Positions 16,153-25,684 of a stretch of DNA of 64,000 nt are shown piece by piece (the stretch's first letter is position 1; every line of letters starts with the position of its first letter). A program made the position numbers and the translations under genes. The stretch is taken from NCBI RefSeq assembly GCF_010119545.1, contig NZ_JAAEAA010000005.1, forward strand, positions 62,001 through 126,000. Direction: 5' to 3'. Below the pieces are notes generated by a model. It saw only the letters and a program-made list of their open reading frames with translations. It was not told the DNA's origin and searched no databases. The DNA comes from Pontibacter fetidus (lineage in GTDB: Bacteria; Bacteroidota; Bacteroidia; Cytophagales; Hymenobacteraceae).

Positions 16153-18324
16153 TTGGAGCTTACTGAACTTCTGAAGCCGCTGGTTGGCACTCCACAGACT
16201 ACTACCGCACTGGTGGTATTGCTGCTGCCGCTACTGGCTTTTTTTGTGCTCTTTTTTGCAGGTAAACGTTTGCCCCGCCGCGGCGATTGGCTGGCGATCG
16301 GCATTTCAGCAATCACTTTTGCGCTTTCAGTTTACCTTTTTATCCAAACCTGGAACACGGCAACGTATCATACCCGAACCATCTGGTTTACCCTGCCCTC
16401 AACTATAGTTTCCGATTTTACAGCCGGTATATTGCTGGATAACCTCACGGTGCTGATGCTGGTGATCGTAACGTTCATTTCCACACTGGTGCAGCTGTTT
16501 TCGGTTGGCTATATGCACGGCGACGCAGGCTATCACCGCTATTTCGCATACCTGGGGCTGTTTACGTTCAGTATGCTGGGTATTGTGCTGGTCGATAACC
16601 TGTTGCTGCTTTTTATTTTCTGGGAGCTGGTGGGTTTTTCATCGTACCTGCTTATTGGGTTCTGGTTCGAGCGGCCTACAGCAGTGGCAGCAAACAAAAA
16701 AGCTTTCCTGGTGAACAGGGTAGGGGATATTGGTCTGCTACTTGGCTTATTTGCATTCTATACCTACTTCCGCACCTTCGACCTGGAAGCACTCAGAACA
16801 CAGATAGGCTCAGGCGACTGGCTGAACGGCAATTTTATAGTTAGCTATAGTTTGAACGGGCAATTGTGGCAACTGGAGCTGAGTACTATCCTGCTGACCT
16901 TAGCCGGCTTAGGTTTGTTTATGGGTTGTGTGGGTAAGTCGGCGCAGTTTCCGTTACAGATCTGGTTACCCGATGCCATGCAGGGCCCAACACCGGTTTC
17001 GTCGCTGATACACGCGGCAACTATGGTGGCAGCTGGTGTTTACTTGCTGGCACGTTGCTATGCCTTTTTTACCCCGGATGCCCTAACCGTTATAGCTATA
17101 GTTGGAGCCATTACAGCACTGCTCGGAGCGCTTGCCGCATTAAATCAATTCGACATTAAAGCGGTACTGGCCTTTTCTACTATTTCGCAGTTGGGCTATA
17201 TGGTAATGGGCATGGGAACCGGCGCTTACGATGCCTCGCTTTTCCACCTGACCACGCACGCATTCTTCAAGGCAGCTTTGTTTCTGAATGCTGGTATCAT
17301 CATTCATGCCATGCACCGCGGCCTGCACCACGCACACCTGGATAACATCGACCCACAGGATATCCGGAATATGGGAGGGCTGCGCAAAACTATGCCGCTT
17401 ACTTTTTATAGTTACCTGCTGGCAACTGCTGCTTTGGCCGGTATTCCGCTTACTTCTGGCTTCCTTTCCAAAGACGCTATACTATCCGTTAGCTGGGCAT
17501 GGGCACAGACTATGAGCGCAAACGGTAATTTAATTTACTTTATAGTTCCGGTCATAGGGTTTATAGTGGTGGTGCTGACAGCGTATTACATGACGCGCCA
17601 CATGTGGTTTATGTTCTTCGGTAATTTCCGGGCACCTTTCGGCGTGGCTCAGATCCGCTTTTCTCCGAAACTGGAAACCGAGCGTGTAATGTTGGTACCT
17701 GTTATTCTACTGGCAGTACTTTCATTAGGTATATTCTTCTCTTTAAACCCATTGAGTTTTAGCGGCAACTGGGTTGTACATGGTATCGGGTTAGAAAATT
17801 TAAGACTTAATATTCTTGCCCAGGAACTGGTGCAGGCTATAGCTATACAGGATGATGCAAACCATCTGGTACACATTATAATCGGAGTTGCTTCTGCATT
17901 GCTGGCTATAGTTGGTATAGCCATAGCGCTTATTAAATATAACCGGAAAACAAGCGAACAACTGGTAAGCGAGCAGCCTGATGGCACTTTTGCCCGCCTC
18001 AGCTACAACCACTTTTACCTGGATACTTTCTTTAACACAACTTTTGTAAAGCCGGCACTCTGGACAGCAACTACACTTTACCGTGTTGATAAACGCATCA
18101 TAGATTATACCCTGAACTATGGCAGTAAATGGCTGGTCGTGCTTTCTAAAATGGTGAGCTGGTTCGACAGGCTGGTAGTAGACGGATCGGTGTGGCTGGT
18201 AGGAGCACTGTCGAAGGTATTCGGAATGCTTGGCCGGAACCTGCAGAATGGGAAAGTACAGAGTTATTATGCCTATTCGCTTTTCGGATTTATTTTGGTT
18301 ATACTATATATCGTCTTGTTTTAA
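16153..18324 (+). CDS. nuoL: NADH-quinone oxidoreductase subunit L
   Basis: The distal antiporter-like proton-pumping subunit of complex I, 723 residues. The conserved core is present, including FIFWELVGFSSYLLIGFW (with the key Glu), GKSAQFPLQIWLPDAMQG and TPVSSLIHAATMVAAGVYLL, followed by the long C-terminal part with the lateral helix. It is longer than the E. coli protein (about 613), with extra C-terminal helices ending in YAYSLFGFILVILYIVLF. No ATG lies at the right place, so the frame begins with TTG at 16153. Confidence 0.95.
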   Translation: MELTELLKPLVGTPQTTTALVVLLLPLLAFFVLFFAGKRLPRRGDWLAIGISAITFALSVYLFIQTWNTATYHTRTIWFTLPSTIVSDFTAGILLDNLTVLMLVIVTFISTLVQLFSVGYMHGDAGYHRYFAYLGLFTFSMLGIVLVDNLLLLFIFWELVGFSSYLLIGFWFERPTAVAANKKAFLVNRVGDIGLLLGLFAFYTYFRTFDLEALRTQIGSGDWLNGNFIVSYSLNGQLWQLELSTILLTLAGLGLFMGCVGKSAQFPLQIWLPDAMQGPTPVSSLIHAATMVAAGVYLLARCYAFFTPDALTVIAIVGAITALLGALAALNQFDIKAVLAFSTISQLGYMVMGMGTGAYDASLFHLTTHAFFKAALFLNAGIIIHAMHRGLHHAHLDNIDPQDIRNMGGLRKTMPLTFYSYLLATAALAGIPLTSGFLSKDAILSVSWAWAQTMSANGNLIYFIVPVIGFIVVVLTAYYMTRHMWFMFFGNFRAPFGVAQIRFSPKLETERVMLVPVILLAVLSLGIFFSLNPLSFSGNWVVHGIGLENLRLNILAQELVQAIAIQDDANHLVHIIIGVASALLAIVGIAIALIKYNRKTSEQLVSEQPDGTFARLSYNHFYLDTFFNTTFVKPALWTATTLYRVDKRIIDYTLNYGSKWLVVLSKMVSWFDRLVVDGSVWLVGALSKVFGMLGRNLQNGKVQSYYAYSLFGFILVILYIVLF

Positions 18325-18446
18325 AGTATCTTTGGGACTAGGATTTTTGAGATTTAAGAGATTATAGGATTTTGCTTTAGGTGGTCTTAAAAACAACTGT
18401 CAGCAATTATCATTCAGCGATTAACAATCAACCATAAAAACAGTTG

Positions 18447-20189
18447 ATGGATTTTATACTTAGTAGCCTTATTTTTTCACCTCTATTAGCAGCGCTTGTA
18501 TTGCTGCTTATGCCCGCTCGTCTGCAAAAGACGGCGAAGGTAGTAGCATTGCTGGGTTCATTGGTGCAGTTGGTGCTGGCTATCGTTTTATACTTCCGTT
18601 TTGATGGTGCCGCCGCAGCCAACGGGCAACAGGGCTACCAGTTTGTAGAGAAACTAAACTGGATCGGCTTTTCGTTGGGCAGCCTTGGCCGTTTCCAGAT
18701 CGAGTACTTTGTAGGTGTGGATGGGATCAGTATCAGCATGGTGCTACTCACAGGAATTATCGGCGTTATCGGTGTTATCTCCTCCTGGACGATCAAAAAG
18801 AATGTAAAAGGCTACTTCCTGCTCTACCTGTTGCTACTTACCAGCGTAATGGGTTGTTTCCTGGCGCTGGATTTCTTCCTTTTTTACCTGTTCTTCGAGT
18901 TTATGCTCCTTCCGATGTATTTCCTGATCGGTATCTGGGGTGGCCCGAAACGCGAATATGCTGCCATTAAGTTCTTCATTTATACTTTAGTCGGCTCATT
19001 GTTCATCCTGATTGTGATGATCGGGTTGTATACTTCTGTGATCGACCCGCTAGCAACGGCTGCCCAGTTAGGTATGCTGCAAACCAGCGGAATTAACCCG
19101 GATACGATCCTGCAGGTACAGCAATCCTTGCAACAAAATGTAATTCAGGGTGCTGATCTTGTCCGCACGTTCAGTATTCCGGCCATGATGGATCCGGCCA
19201 ATTTTATACCGGGTAGTTTACTGCATGTTTTGTCGGGTACCATGTTGTGGGATCTTCCGATCCGCTTTATTGCGTTTCTGTTATTGTTTGCCGGTTTTGC
19301 TATTAAAGTGCCATCGGTGCCGGTACATACCTGGCTTCCGGATGCGCACGTAGAAGCTCCAACACCTATTTCTGTTTTACTGGCCGCTATACTTCTGAAA
19401 GTAGGCGGTTATGGTCTGATCCGTATCGTTTACCCAATCTTCCCGGATGCAGGCGCTTACTTTGCAGTCCTGGTTGGTGGCTTGGGTGTTCTATCAATCA
19501 TCTATGGTGCGCTATGTGCCCTTGCAATGAACGACCTGAAAAAGCTGATCGCTTACTCGTCGGTGTCGCACATGGGTTTTGTATTGTTGGGGCTGGCGTC
19601 ACTTACCTCGGAAGGCGTGAACGGTGCCATTTATATGATGTTCAGCCACGGCATTATTTCGGCTATGCTCTTCCTGGTGGTAGGCGTTATTTACGACCGC
19701 GCCCACGACCGCATGATCCTGAATTTCCGTGGATTGGCGAAGCGCATGCCGGCTTATACTACGTTTGTTGTAATCGCTTTCTTTGCCTCGCTGGGCTTGC
19801 CTGGTTTCTCAGGTTTTATCGCCGAATTACTGGTGCTGGTAGGTGGTTTCAGCTCACCTGATATAACCGGCCTGCTGCCGCGCTGGCTAACTATAGTTGC
19901 AGTTTTTGGTTTGTTACTGGCGGCTGCTTACTACCTGTGGGCGCTGCAGCGCATGTTCTTTGGCAAATACTGGATCTTCCCCGAGCTACGTGAAAAAGCA
20001 ACTATGTCGGACCTGAACGCCAGAGAATACCTGATGTTAGTGCCGTTGGCCATACTTGCCTTTGTGTTCGGAATTTTCCCGCACCTGTTGCTGGATAAGA
20101 TTGGAATGACGGCTCAAGGCTTTACAGAACTGGTGCTCAGGAGCGGGCAGGAGCAGCTGCAGATGGTCTTATCAACTATAGTTAAGTAA
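18447..20189 (+). CDS. nuoM: NADH-quinone oxidoreductase subunit M
   Basis: Second antiporter-like proton-pumping subunit, 580 residues from ATG 18447 (a TTG one codon earlier is also in frame). Conserved segments: FFLFYLFFEFMLLPMYFLIGIWGG with the essential Glu, FAIKVPSVPVHTWLPDAHVEAPTPISVLLA, and LKKLIAYSSVSHMGFVLLG with the pumping Lys. Its last codons and stop run through the palindrome AACTATAGTT (20174-20183), and nuoN begins immediately after the stop. Confidence 0.97.
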   Translation: MDFILSSLIFSPLLAALVLLLMPARLQKTAKVVALLGSLVQLVLAIVLYFRFDGAAAANGQQGYQFVEKLNWIGFSLGSLGRFQIEYFVGVDGISISMVLLTGIIGVIGVISSWTIKKNVKGYFLLYLLLLTSVMGCFLALDFFLFYLFFEFMLLPMYFLIGIWGGPKREYAAIKFFIYTLVGSLFILIVMIGLYTSVIDPLATAAQLGMLQTSGINPDTILQVQQSLQQNVIQGADLVRTFSIPAMMDPANFIPGSLLHVLSGTMLWDLPIRFIAFLLLFAGFAIKVPSVPVHTWLPDAHVEAPTPISVLLAAILLKVGGYGLIRIVYPIFPDAGAYFAVLVGGLGVLSIIYGALCALAMNDLKKLIAYSSVSHMGFVLLGLASLTSEGVNGAIYMMFSHGIISAMLFLVVGVIYDRAHDRMILNFRGLAKRMPAYTTFVVIAFFASLGLPGFSGFIAELLVLVGGFSSPDITGLLPRWLTIVAVFGLLLAAAYYLWALQRMFFGKYWIFPELREKATMSDLNAREYLMLVPLAILAFVFGIFPHLLLDKIGMTAQGFTELVLRSGQEQLQMVLSTIVK

Positions 20190-21704
20190 GTGAAAGAGCA
20201 GGCAGCTTTATTATCTGAGAAGATCAACGCCATTTTAACCGGGGCAGGATCGCTGCTGCCTGAGTTATTGCTGGCCGGTTTCTTTCTGCTGCTGGTTACG
20301 CTCGACCTGTTCAGATCTAAAACTATAAAACAGCTGTTGCCGTGGCTGGCGCTTACCGGGCTTTTTTCCGCGTTCCTACTTCAGATTTTAGGGGGCTATA
20401 CCTCGGGTGGAGTTCAGTTTCTGAATCTGCTGCGTTCTGATGGACTGGCCCGTTACGGTGGCATACTTTTCAGTGCGGCTGGTATCTTTACCATACTTTT
20501 ATCGCTGCAAAGCAGGTTCCTTGAAAACCTGAAAGAGGGGAAAGGGGAATATTACGCTCTTATCCTGATGCTGGTGCTGGGCCTGAACCTGATGGCAAAG
20601 TCCATTAACCTGATCATGGTTTTCCTGGCTATCGAAGTGGTTTCCATCGCATCCTATATCCTTACGCTTACCTTAAAACACGAAAAACGCGCTGTAGAAG
20701 CCGGCCTGAAATATATCCTTTATGGTACACTTTCGGCTGGTGTAATGCTATATGGTATGTCGTTTTTCTATGGCTTTACCGGCTCGCTAAACTATACCGA
20801 AGGCACTTTCTGGCAGGCACTTTTGCAGGCTGATTATCTGCTGGTAACTATAGCAACTATACTCTTATTTGCTGGTTTCTTCTTTAAAATATCGGCTGCG
20901 CCGTTCCATTTTTGGGTGCCAGATGTGTACCAGGGCGCGCCGATGCCTATAGTTGCCCTGTTCTCTACAGGTCCTAAAATGGCGGGTATTATCGTTATCC
21001 TTCGCTTTGTAGCAGCTTTCTCCGATCCGGCTGTAGCTTCTTATTTCGATGATATACTATGGTTCCTGGGCATAGCTGCGCTGGCTACGCTGGTTATCGG
21101 TAATTTTACAGCACTGTGGCAAAAAACGCCGCGCCGCCTTATGGCATATTCGTCGGTGTCGCATGCGGGTTTTCTGCTAATGGCCTTGCTGGCTTTCGGT
21201 GCCAACTATAGTTCAGGTGTGCTGTTCTATCTGTCGGTGCTGCTGTTCATGAACTATGGCATTTTCCTGTTCCTGCAGATAACGGAAGAAAACTTTGGAG
21301 TTACCAGGCTGGAGCATTTTACGGGACTGGGTTATAAAGTGCCTTTCCTTGGGGTGATGGCTTTGCTGTACCTGTTGTCACTTACCGGGCTTCCGCCTTT
21401 GGCCGGGTTTATGGGCAAGCTGTTAATTTTTAGTAATGTCTGGGAAGCCTATAGTTCATCAGGCCAAACCATGCTGCTGGTGCTTTTAGTAGCGGGTGTG
21501 CTGCTCACCGGCGTTGCCCTATTCTATTATATCAGGATTCCATACTACCTTTTCTTTAAAAGGAATTATACTGAAGAAAATTTAGTTATTTCACTGTCGA
21601 ATAAGCTGCTGCTGGGGTTTTTTGCACTGCCGCTGCTGGTCCTGTTTTTTAAACCCGACCTGCTGCTGCACTGGATTGAAAAGCTACTGGCACAGACACT
21701 TTAA
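20190..21704 (+). CDS. nuoN: NADH-quinone oxidoreductase subunit N
   Basis: Third antiporter-like subunit, 504 residues. Recognisable segments are IMVFLAIEVVSIASYILTL, FKISAAPFHFWVPDVYQGAPMP and RRLMAYSSVSHAGFLLMAL. It starts with GTG at 20190, directly abutting the nuoM stop at 20187-20189 with no spacing, so its translation is probably coupled to nuoM. It ends the nuo run; purF follows after 8 bases. Confidence 0.96.
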   Translation: MKEQAALLSEKINAILTGAGSLLPELLLAGFFLLLVTLDLFRSKTIKQLLPWLALTGLFSAFLLQILGGYTSGGVQFLNLLRSDGLARYGGILFSAAGIFTILLSLQSRFLENLKEGKGEYYALILMLVLGLNLMAKSINLIMVFLAIEVVSIASYILTLTLKHEKRAVEAGLKYILYGTLSAGVMLYGMSFFYGFTGSLNYTEGTFWQALLQADYLLVTIATILLFAGFFFKISAAPFHFWVPDVYQGAPMPIVALFSTGPKMAGIIVILRFVAAFSDPAVASYFDDILWFLGIAALATLVIGNFTALWQKTPRRLMAYSSVSHAGFLLMALLAFGANYSSGVLFYLSVLLFMNYGIFLFLQITEENFGVTRLEHFTGLGYKVPFLGVMALLYLLSLTGLPPLAGFMGKLLIFSNVWEAYSSSGQTMLLVLLVAGVLLTGVALFYYIRIPYYLFFKRNYTEENLVISLSNKLLLGFFALPLLVLFFKPDLLLHWIEKLLAQTL

Positions 21705-21712
21705 CAGCAAAC

Positions 21713-23605
21713 ATGAGCGATTCAATAAAACACGAATGCGGTATTGCCCTGATCAGGCTCCGAAAACCAATTGAGTATTACGTTGAGAAGTATGGCACGC
21801 CCATGTACGGCGTTAACAAACTGTTTTTGCTTATGCAGAAGCAGCATAACCGTGGCCAGGACGGGGCAGGGGTTGCCAGCATTAAAATAGATGCCGGTCC
21901 GGGCATGGAATACATCAGCCGTTTCCGTTCCGTAAAGACCCGCGCCATCGACAGCATTTTCGGCAAGATCGGCAAAGAATACAAAGAGCTGAAAGAAAGC
22001 AATCCGGAAAAAGCGGAAGATATCAGCTGGGTATGGAATAACATGCCTTTCCTGGGCGATGTGTACCTGGGCCACCTGCGTTACGGCACACACGGCGTAA
22101 ACAGCGTTGATAACTGCCACCCGATGGTGCGCGAAAACAACTGGCGAAGCCGCAGCCTTGCTGTTGCCGGTAACTTTAACATGACCAACGTAGAAGAGCA
22201 GTTTCAGAAACTGATTGAGCTTGGCCAGCACCCGAAACAAAAGTCCGACACCATTACTGTACTTGAAAAGATCGGCCATTTCCTGGACGAAGAAAACCAG
22301 GAGCTGTTCGAGTCTTATAAGCACGAGTATACCAACAAAGAAATAACCAGCCTGATAGAAGAGAACCTTGACTTGGAACGTGTATTAAAGCGTGCCGCTA
22401 AGGATTTCGATGGTGGTTATGCGATGGCGGGCCTTACAGGTTACGGTGCATCGTTTGTTGTCCGCGACCCGAATGGCATTCGTCCGGCATATTATTACAT
22501 TGATGAGGAAGTGGTAGTAATCGCCTCTGAAAAGCCTGCCATTAAAACAGCTTTCGATGTAGATTATGCTGCAATCAAGGAAATTACACCGGGGCATGCG
22601 CTCATAGTTGACAAAGAGGGCAATCCATCGCTGAGAGAGATCATCGAGCCGCGCGAAAAGTTATCATGCAGCTTTGAGCGTATTTACTTCTCCCGCGGCA
22701 ACGACCCGGAAATATATGAGGAGCGCAAGAACATGGGCAAGCGCCTTTGCCGCCAGATTCTGGAAGCTGTTAACTACGATCTCAAAAATACTGTTTTCTC
22801 TTACATCCCGAACACGGCCGAAACGTCGTGGCTGGGCATGATGAAGGGAATTGAAGACTACCTGCGTACCTACCGCAAACAGGCAATCCTGAACCAGCAA
22901 CTCACTGAAGAGGAACTGGACGATATATTGCAGTTTAAGCCGCGCGCTGAAAAGCTGGTGATAAAAGACGTTAAACTTCGCACATTTATCACCGACGACA
23001 ACAACCGCGACGACCTGGTTACGCACGTGTACGACACGACCTATGAAGTAGTAAAGAAAGGCATTGATACACTGGTTGTGCTGGATGATTCTATAGTTCG
23101 TGGTACTACCCTGGAAAAGTCTATCATTAAAATGCTGGACAAACTGGACCCGAAAAAGATCATCATCGTTTCGTGTGCACCGCAGATCCGTTACCCGGAT
23201 TGCTATGGTATTGATATGAGCCGCTTAAAGGAATTTGTTGCGTTCCGTGCGATGCTGGCGCTGCTTGAAGACCGTGGCTTATACTATAAAATTGATGAAG
23301 TATACGATAAGTGCCTGGCTGTAGAAGGAACGGAGGCCTTTAAAGAAACCAACTTTGTAAAAGAGCTTTTCGACCTGTTTACGCACGATGAGATCTCTGC
23401 CAAAGTATCGGAGATTGTGAAGGCACCGGAAGTAAAAGCAGAAGTTCAGGTAATTTACCAAACGATTGAAGATCTGCACCTGGCCTGCCCGAACCATAAA
23501 GGCGACTGGTATTTTACTGGTAATTACCCAACCCCGGGCGGTACACGTGTTGTAAACCGTGCCTTCATGAATTTTGTGGAGAAAAAAGCTGTAAGAGCCT
23601 ATTAA
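21713..23605 (+). CDS. purF: Amidophosphoribosyltransferase (long Bacteroidota form)
   Basis: First step of de novo purine synthesis: PRPP plus glutamine gives phosphoribosylamine. N-terminal Ntn glutamine amidotransferase domain with the catalytic Cys at residue 9 in HECGIALIRL, preceded by a short propeptide that would be cleaved, and an RGQDGAGVAS segment. The phosphoribosyltransferase domain carries the PRPP loop VVLDDSIVRGTT (about 455-466). At 630 residues it is longer than E. coli PurF (about 505); extra segments around 60-110 and 380-430 seem typical of the phylum rather than a fusion. It is 8 bases downstream of nuoN and may be read from the nuo transcript. A strong terminator follows. 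Confidence 0.93.
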   Translation: MSDSIKHECGIALIRLRKPIEYYVEKYGTPMYGVNKLFLLMQKQHNRGQDGAGVASIKIDAGPGMEYISRFRSVKTRAIDSIFGKIGKEYKELKESNPEKAEDISWVWNNMPFLGDVYLGHLRYGTHGVNSVDNCHPMVRENNWRSRSLAVAGNFNMTNVEEQFQKLIELGQHPKQKSDTITVLEKIGHFLDEENQELFESYKHEYTNKEITSLIEENLDLERVLKRAAKDFDGGYAMAGLTGYGASFVVRDPNGIRPAYYYIDEEVVVIASEKPAIKTAFDVDYAAIKEITPGHALIVDKEGNPSLREIIEPREKLSCSFERIYFSRGNDPEIYEERKNMGKRLCRQILEAVNYDLKNTVFSYIPNTAETSWLGMMKGIEDYLRTYRKQAILNQQLTEEELDDILQFKPRAEKLVIKDVKLRTFITDDNNRDDLVTHVYDTTYEVVKKGIDTLVVLDDSIVRGTTLEKSIIKMLDKLDPKKIIIVSCAPQIRYPDCYGIDMSRLKEFVAFRAMLALLEDRGLYYKIDEVYDKCLAVEGTEAFKETNFVKELFDLFTHDEISAKVSEIVKAPEVKAEVQVIYQTIEDLHLACPNHKGDWYFTGNYPTPGGTRVVNRAFMNFVEKKAVRAY

Positions 23606-23624
23606 GTAACTATAGCATAAATAT

Positions 23625-23665
23625 AAAGGCACTTCCTATAGTTGGGAAGTGCCTTTTTGTTTTCT
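23625..23665. terminator. Terminator after purF
   Basis: AAAGGCACTTCC (23625-23636) pairs with GGAAGTGCCTTT (23645-23656), followed by TTTTGTTTTC. It also serves the convergent YwqK-repeat gene. Confidence 0.85.
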
Positions 23666-23674
23666 AACGAAGTG

Positions 23675-24991
23675 TTATTTCTCTTCTACCACTTTGCCAT
23701 CTTTGTAAACTATAGTTTTAACTACTTTGCCATCTTGGTTGTAGTGCTTCCAGGTGGTAACTTTTTTGTTGTTGATGTGCTTGCCTGTCACTTCTACTTT
23801 CCCGTTTTCGAAGTACTGCTTGTAAGCGCCGAATTTCTTGCCGTCTTTATGCTCCGTTTCTGATTTAACCTTGCCGGATGGGTAGTATTCGTAGCTAAGG
23901 CCTACAATTTTGCCATTGTCATACACCACTTTTGATTTAACCTGGCCGTTTTCGTGGTAAGTTAGCTGATCGCCGTGTTGTTTGCCTTTTATGTATACTT
24001 CGCTGGTGCTTACCTTTTTACCGGGCTCATCGAAGTACGTTTTCCAGTTGCCTTGTTGCAGCTTGTCTTTAAACTCTTCCTCGGCTTTTATATTTCCGCT
24101 TGGGTAGTAGGTGGTTACTTTGCTGTCTGCGCCGTTGTTGCTATAGTTGCCTTGCTCGCGCAGGGTGCCATCTTCATAAAAGAACTGCGTCTGGCCGTTA
24201 GGTTCGCCATTTTTATAGTTTATAACGCTTCGTAACTGCCCGTTCTGGTAATAAGATTTACTCGGTCCGTTCATTTTGCCAGCTGCAAAACCACCTTCGG
24301 TACTTAGCTTACCGTCCGGAAAATAGCTTTTAAATGTGCCGTGGCGCTGACCTGCCACATTTATGACTTCCTGCTGTAGTTGCCCGTCATGGTAATAAGT
24401 TTTGTAGGAGCCTTCCAGCATACCACCGCGGTAAGTGGCATCAGATTCTAGTTGTCCGTTCGGGTAGTAGGTTTTGGCCGGGCCGCTTTGCTGGCTGTTC
24501 TTATAGTATATCTCCGATTTTACTTTTCCGTCCGGGTAGTATTCCTTCACCAATCCTTCCGGGAAACCTTTTACAAACGTAGTCTCTTTCCGGATCTTGC
24601 CATCATCGTAAAAGGTCTTGAACAGGCTGCTCTGCTGGTCGTTCTCGTAGCTGCCTTCCTGCATCAGGCGGCCATCCGGGTGAAACGCCTGGAAAGGTCC
24701 CTGCTTCACATCCAGTTTATAGGTTACTTTTATTTTAGGTGTGCCATTTGGGTAGAACTCCGTGAAAACGCTGTCCTTTTTACCTTCCACGAACTTAGCA
24801 AAAGCCTCACGCTCGCCGGTAGGGTAGTAGCGCACGTAATTGCCAACTATAGCCGAATCCGGTTTCATAAAGTAAACCTCTTTTATAGTTGTGCGGGCCT
24901 CGTCGTGGTAGGTTACTACTTTCCGGGCCTGCCCCAGCGCAACCGTGCTTACCAGGGATAGGGTAAACAGAACTGAAAATAATTTATACAT
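23675..24991 (-). CDS. Secreted YwqK/MORN-like repeat protein
   Basis: A 438-residue protein from ATG 24991 (an upstream in-frame start at 25006 would add five residues before the signal peptide). The signal peptide ends near TVALGQ. The whole mature part is about 15 degenerate tandem repeats of roughly 22 residues, each with a YYPNG/DGK-type turn and a Gly near the end of a beta pair (for example YYPTGE, FYPNGT, FHPDGR, YYPDGK, YYHDGQ, YHENGQ, YFENGK). This is the YwqK-type MORN-variant repeat, which makes an elongated beta-meander. Database names often call such proteins antitoxins, but no toxin is next to it. It lies 35 bases after the HEAT-like gene and is probably co-transcribed. Confidence 0.8.
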   Translation of the reverse strand: MYKLFSVLFTLSLVSTVALGQARKVVTYHDEARTTIKEVYFMKPDSAIVGNYVRYYPTGEREAFAKFVEGKKDSVFTEFYPNGTPKIKVTYKLDVKQGPFQAFHPDGRLMQEGSYENDQQSSLFKTFYDDGKIRKETTFVKGFPEGLVKEYYPDGKVKSEIYYKNSQQSGPAKTYYPNGQLESDATYRGGMLEGSYKTYYHDGQLQQEVINVAGQRHGTFKSYFPDGKLSTEGGFAAGKMNGPSKSYYQNGQLRSVINYKNGEPNGQTQFFYEDGTLREQGNYSNNGADSKVTTYYPSGNIKAEEEFKDKLQQGNWKTYFDEPGKKVSTSEVYIKGKQHGDQLTYHENGQVKSKVVYDNGKIVGLSYEYYPSGKVKSETEHKDGKKFGAYKQYFENGKVEVTGKHINNKKVTTWKHYNQDGKVVKTIVYKDGKVVEEK

Positions 24992-25026
24992 ATGTATAGA
25001 ACTCAATGAAATAACTAACCTATAGT

Positions 25027-25560
25027 TCAGGCTTTCTTTTTAACGATCTCTTTTGATACTAATTTCATAAACGGATCCGGGTCCTTTAAGTAGCCCTTTG
25101 CAAAATCCGCAGCTTTAACATGGTTCACTTTAGCCAGGCTCATCAACGCTCTTCTAACAACATACTTGTCTTTATCACGGCTGATGAGGTTAACAAGTAT
25201 TTTCTCCCGGTCTTCTACTTCGGTGTTACCAAGCAGTTCGGCTGCCTGCCACCTGGCCTGCGACTGATCCGAATTGATAGCTTTCTTTACAAACCGCAGT
25301 TTGGATTCCAGCTTTTCATCCACTTTCTGCAGCACCGTTCCCGATTCGTTATCTATAGCCAGGGCATAAACCAGCAGCTGGGCCAGGTCATGGTTAAATT
25401 CCTTGTTAAGCTGTTCGAGGGCTTCGTCTGCTGCTTTGTAAAGTTCATCCCAGCCGGGGTATTCTATTTCCCATTCGCCTAAGCCTCTTTCTTCGTTATA
25501 GGTTTCAGGAGTCATGTTGGCCCAATCCCAGAACTTAGCTAACTCAGTTTCTAATGTCAT
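25027..25560 (-). CDS. HEAT-repeat-like cytoplasmic protein
   Basis: A 177-residue acidic, all-helical soluble protein without signal peptide. The C-terminal two thirds contain three paired-helix units of HEAT type: QARWQAAELLGNTEVEDREK, YVVRRALMSLAKVNHVKAAD and PDPFMKLVSKEIV. The N-terminus is Trp/Glu-rich (FWDWANMTPETYNEER). Such proteins usually act as binding scaffolds. The partner is unknown. It is upstream of the YwqK-repeat gene on the same strand. Confidence 0.7.
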   Translation of the reverse strand: MTLETELAKFWDWANMTPETYNEERGLGEWEIEYPGWDELYKAADEALEQLNKEFNHDLAQLLVYALAIDNESGTVLQKVDEKLESKLRFVKKAINSDQSQARWQAAELLGNTEVEDREKILVNLISRDKDKYVVRRALMSLAKVNHVKAADFAKGYLKDPDPFMKLVSKEIVKKKA

Positions 25561-25620
25561 TCGTTTCGTCAGTACAGTTAAACACTAAAAGTATAGAAAA
25601 CAGTTTAATGTGTGGCTAAG

Positions 25621-25656
25621 GTATAAAAAAGAAGCCTTACGTTTTAACGTAAGGCT
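25621..25656 (-). terminator. Terminator after the thiolase gene
   Basis: AGCCTTACGTT (25633-25643) pairs with AACGTAAGGCT (25646-25656). On the minus strand a TTCTTTTTT tail follows. Confidence 0.85.
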
Positions 25657-25684
25657 CCCTGCAAAATGTATGCCTTAAGGCAAA

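Noticed and set aside
21713-23605. purF suspected as a fusion because it is much longer than E. coli PurF.
   Set aside because: The extra length is spread through the domains and matches what is usual for this phylum; both active sites are intact in one frame.
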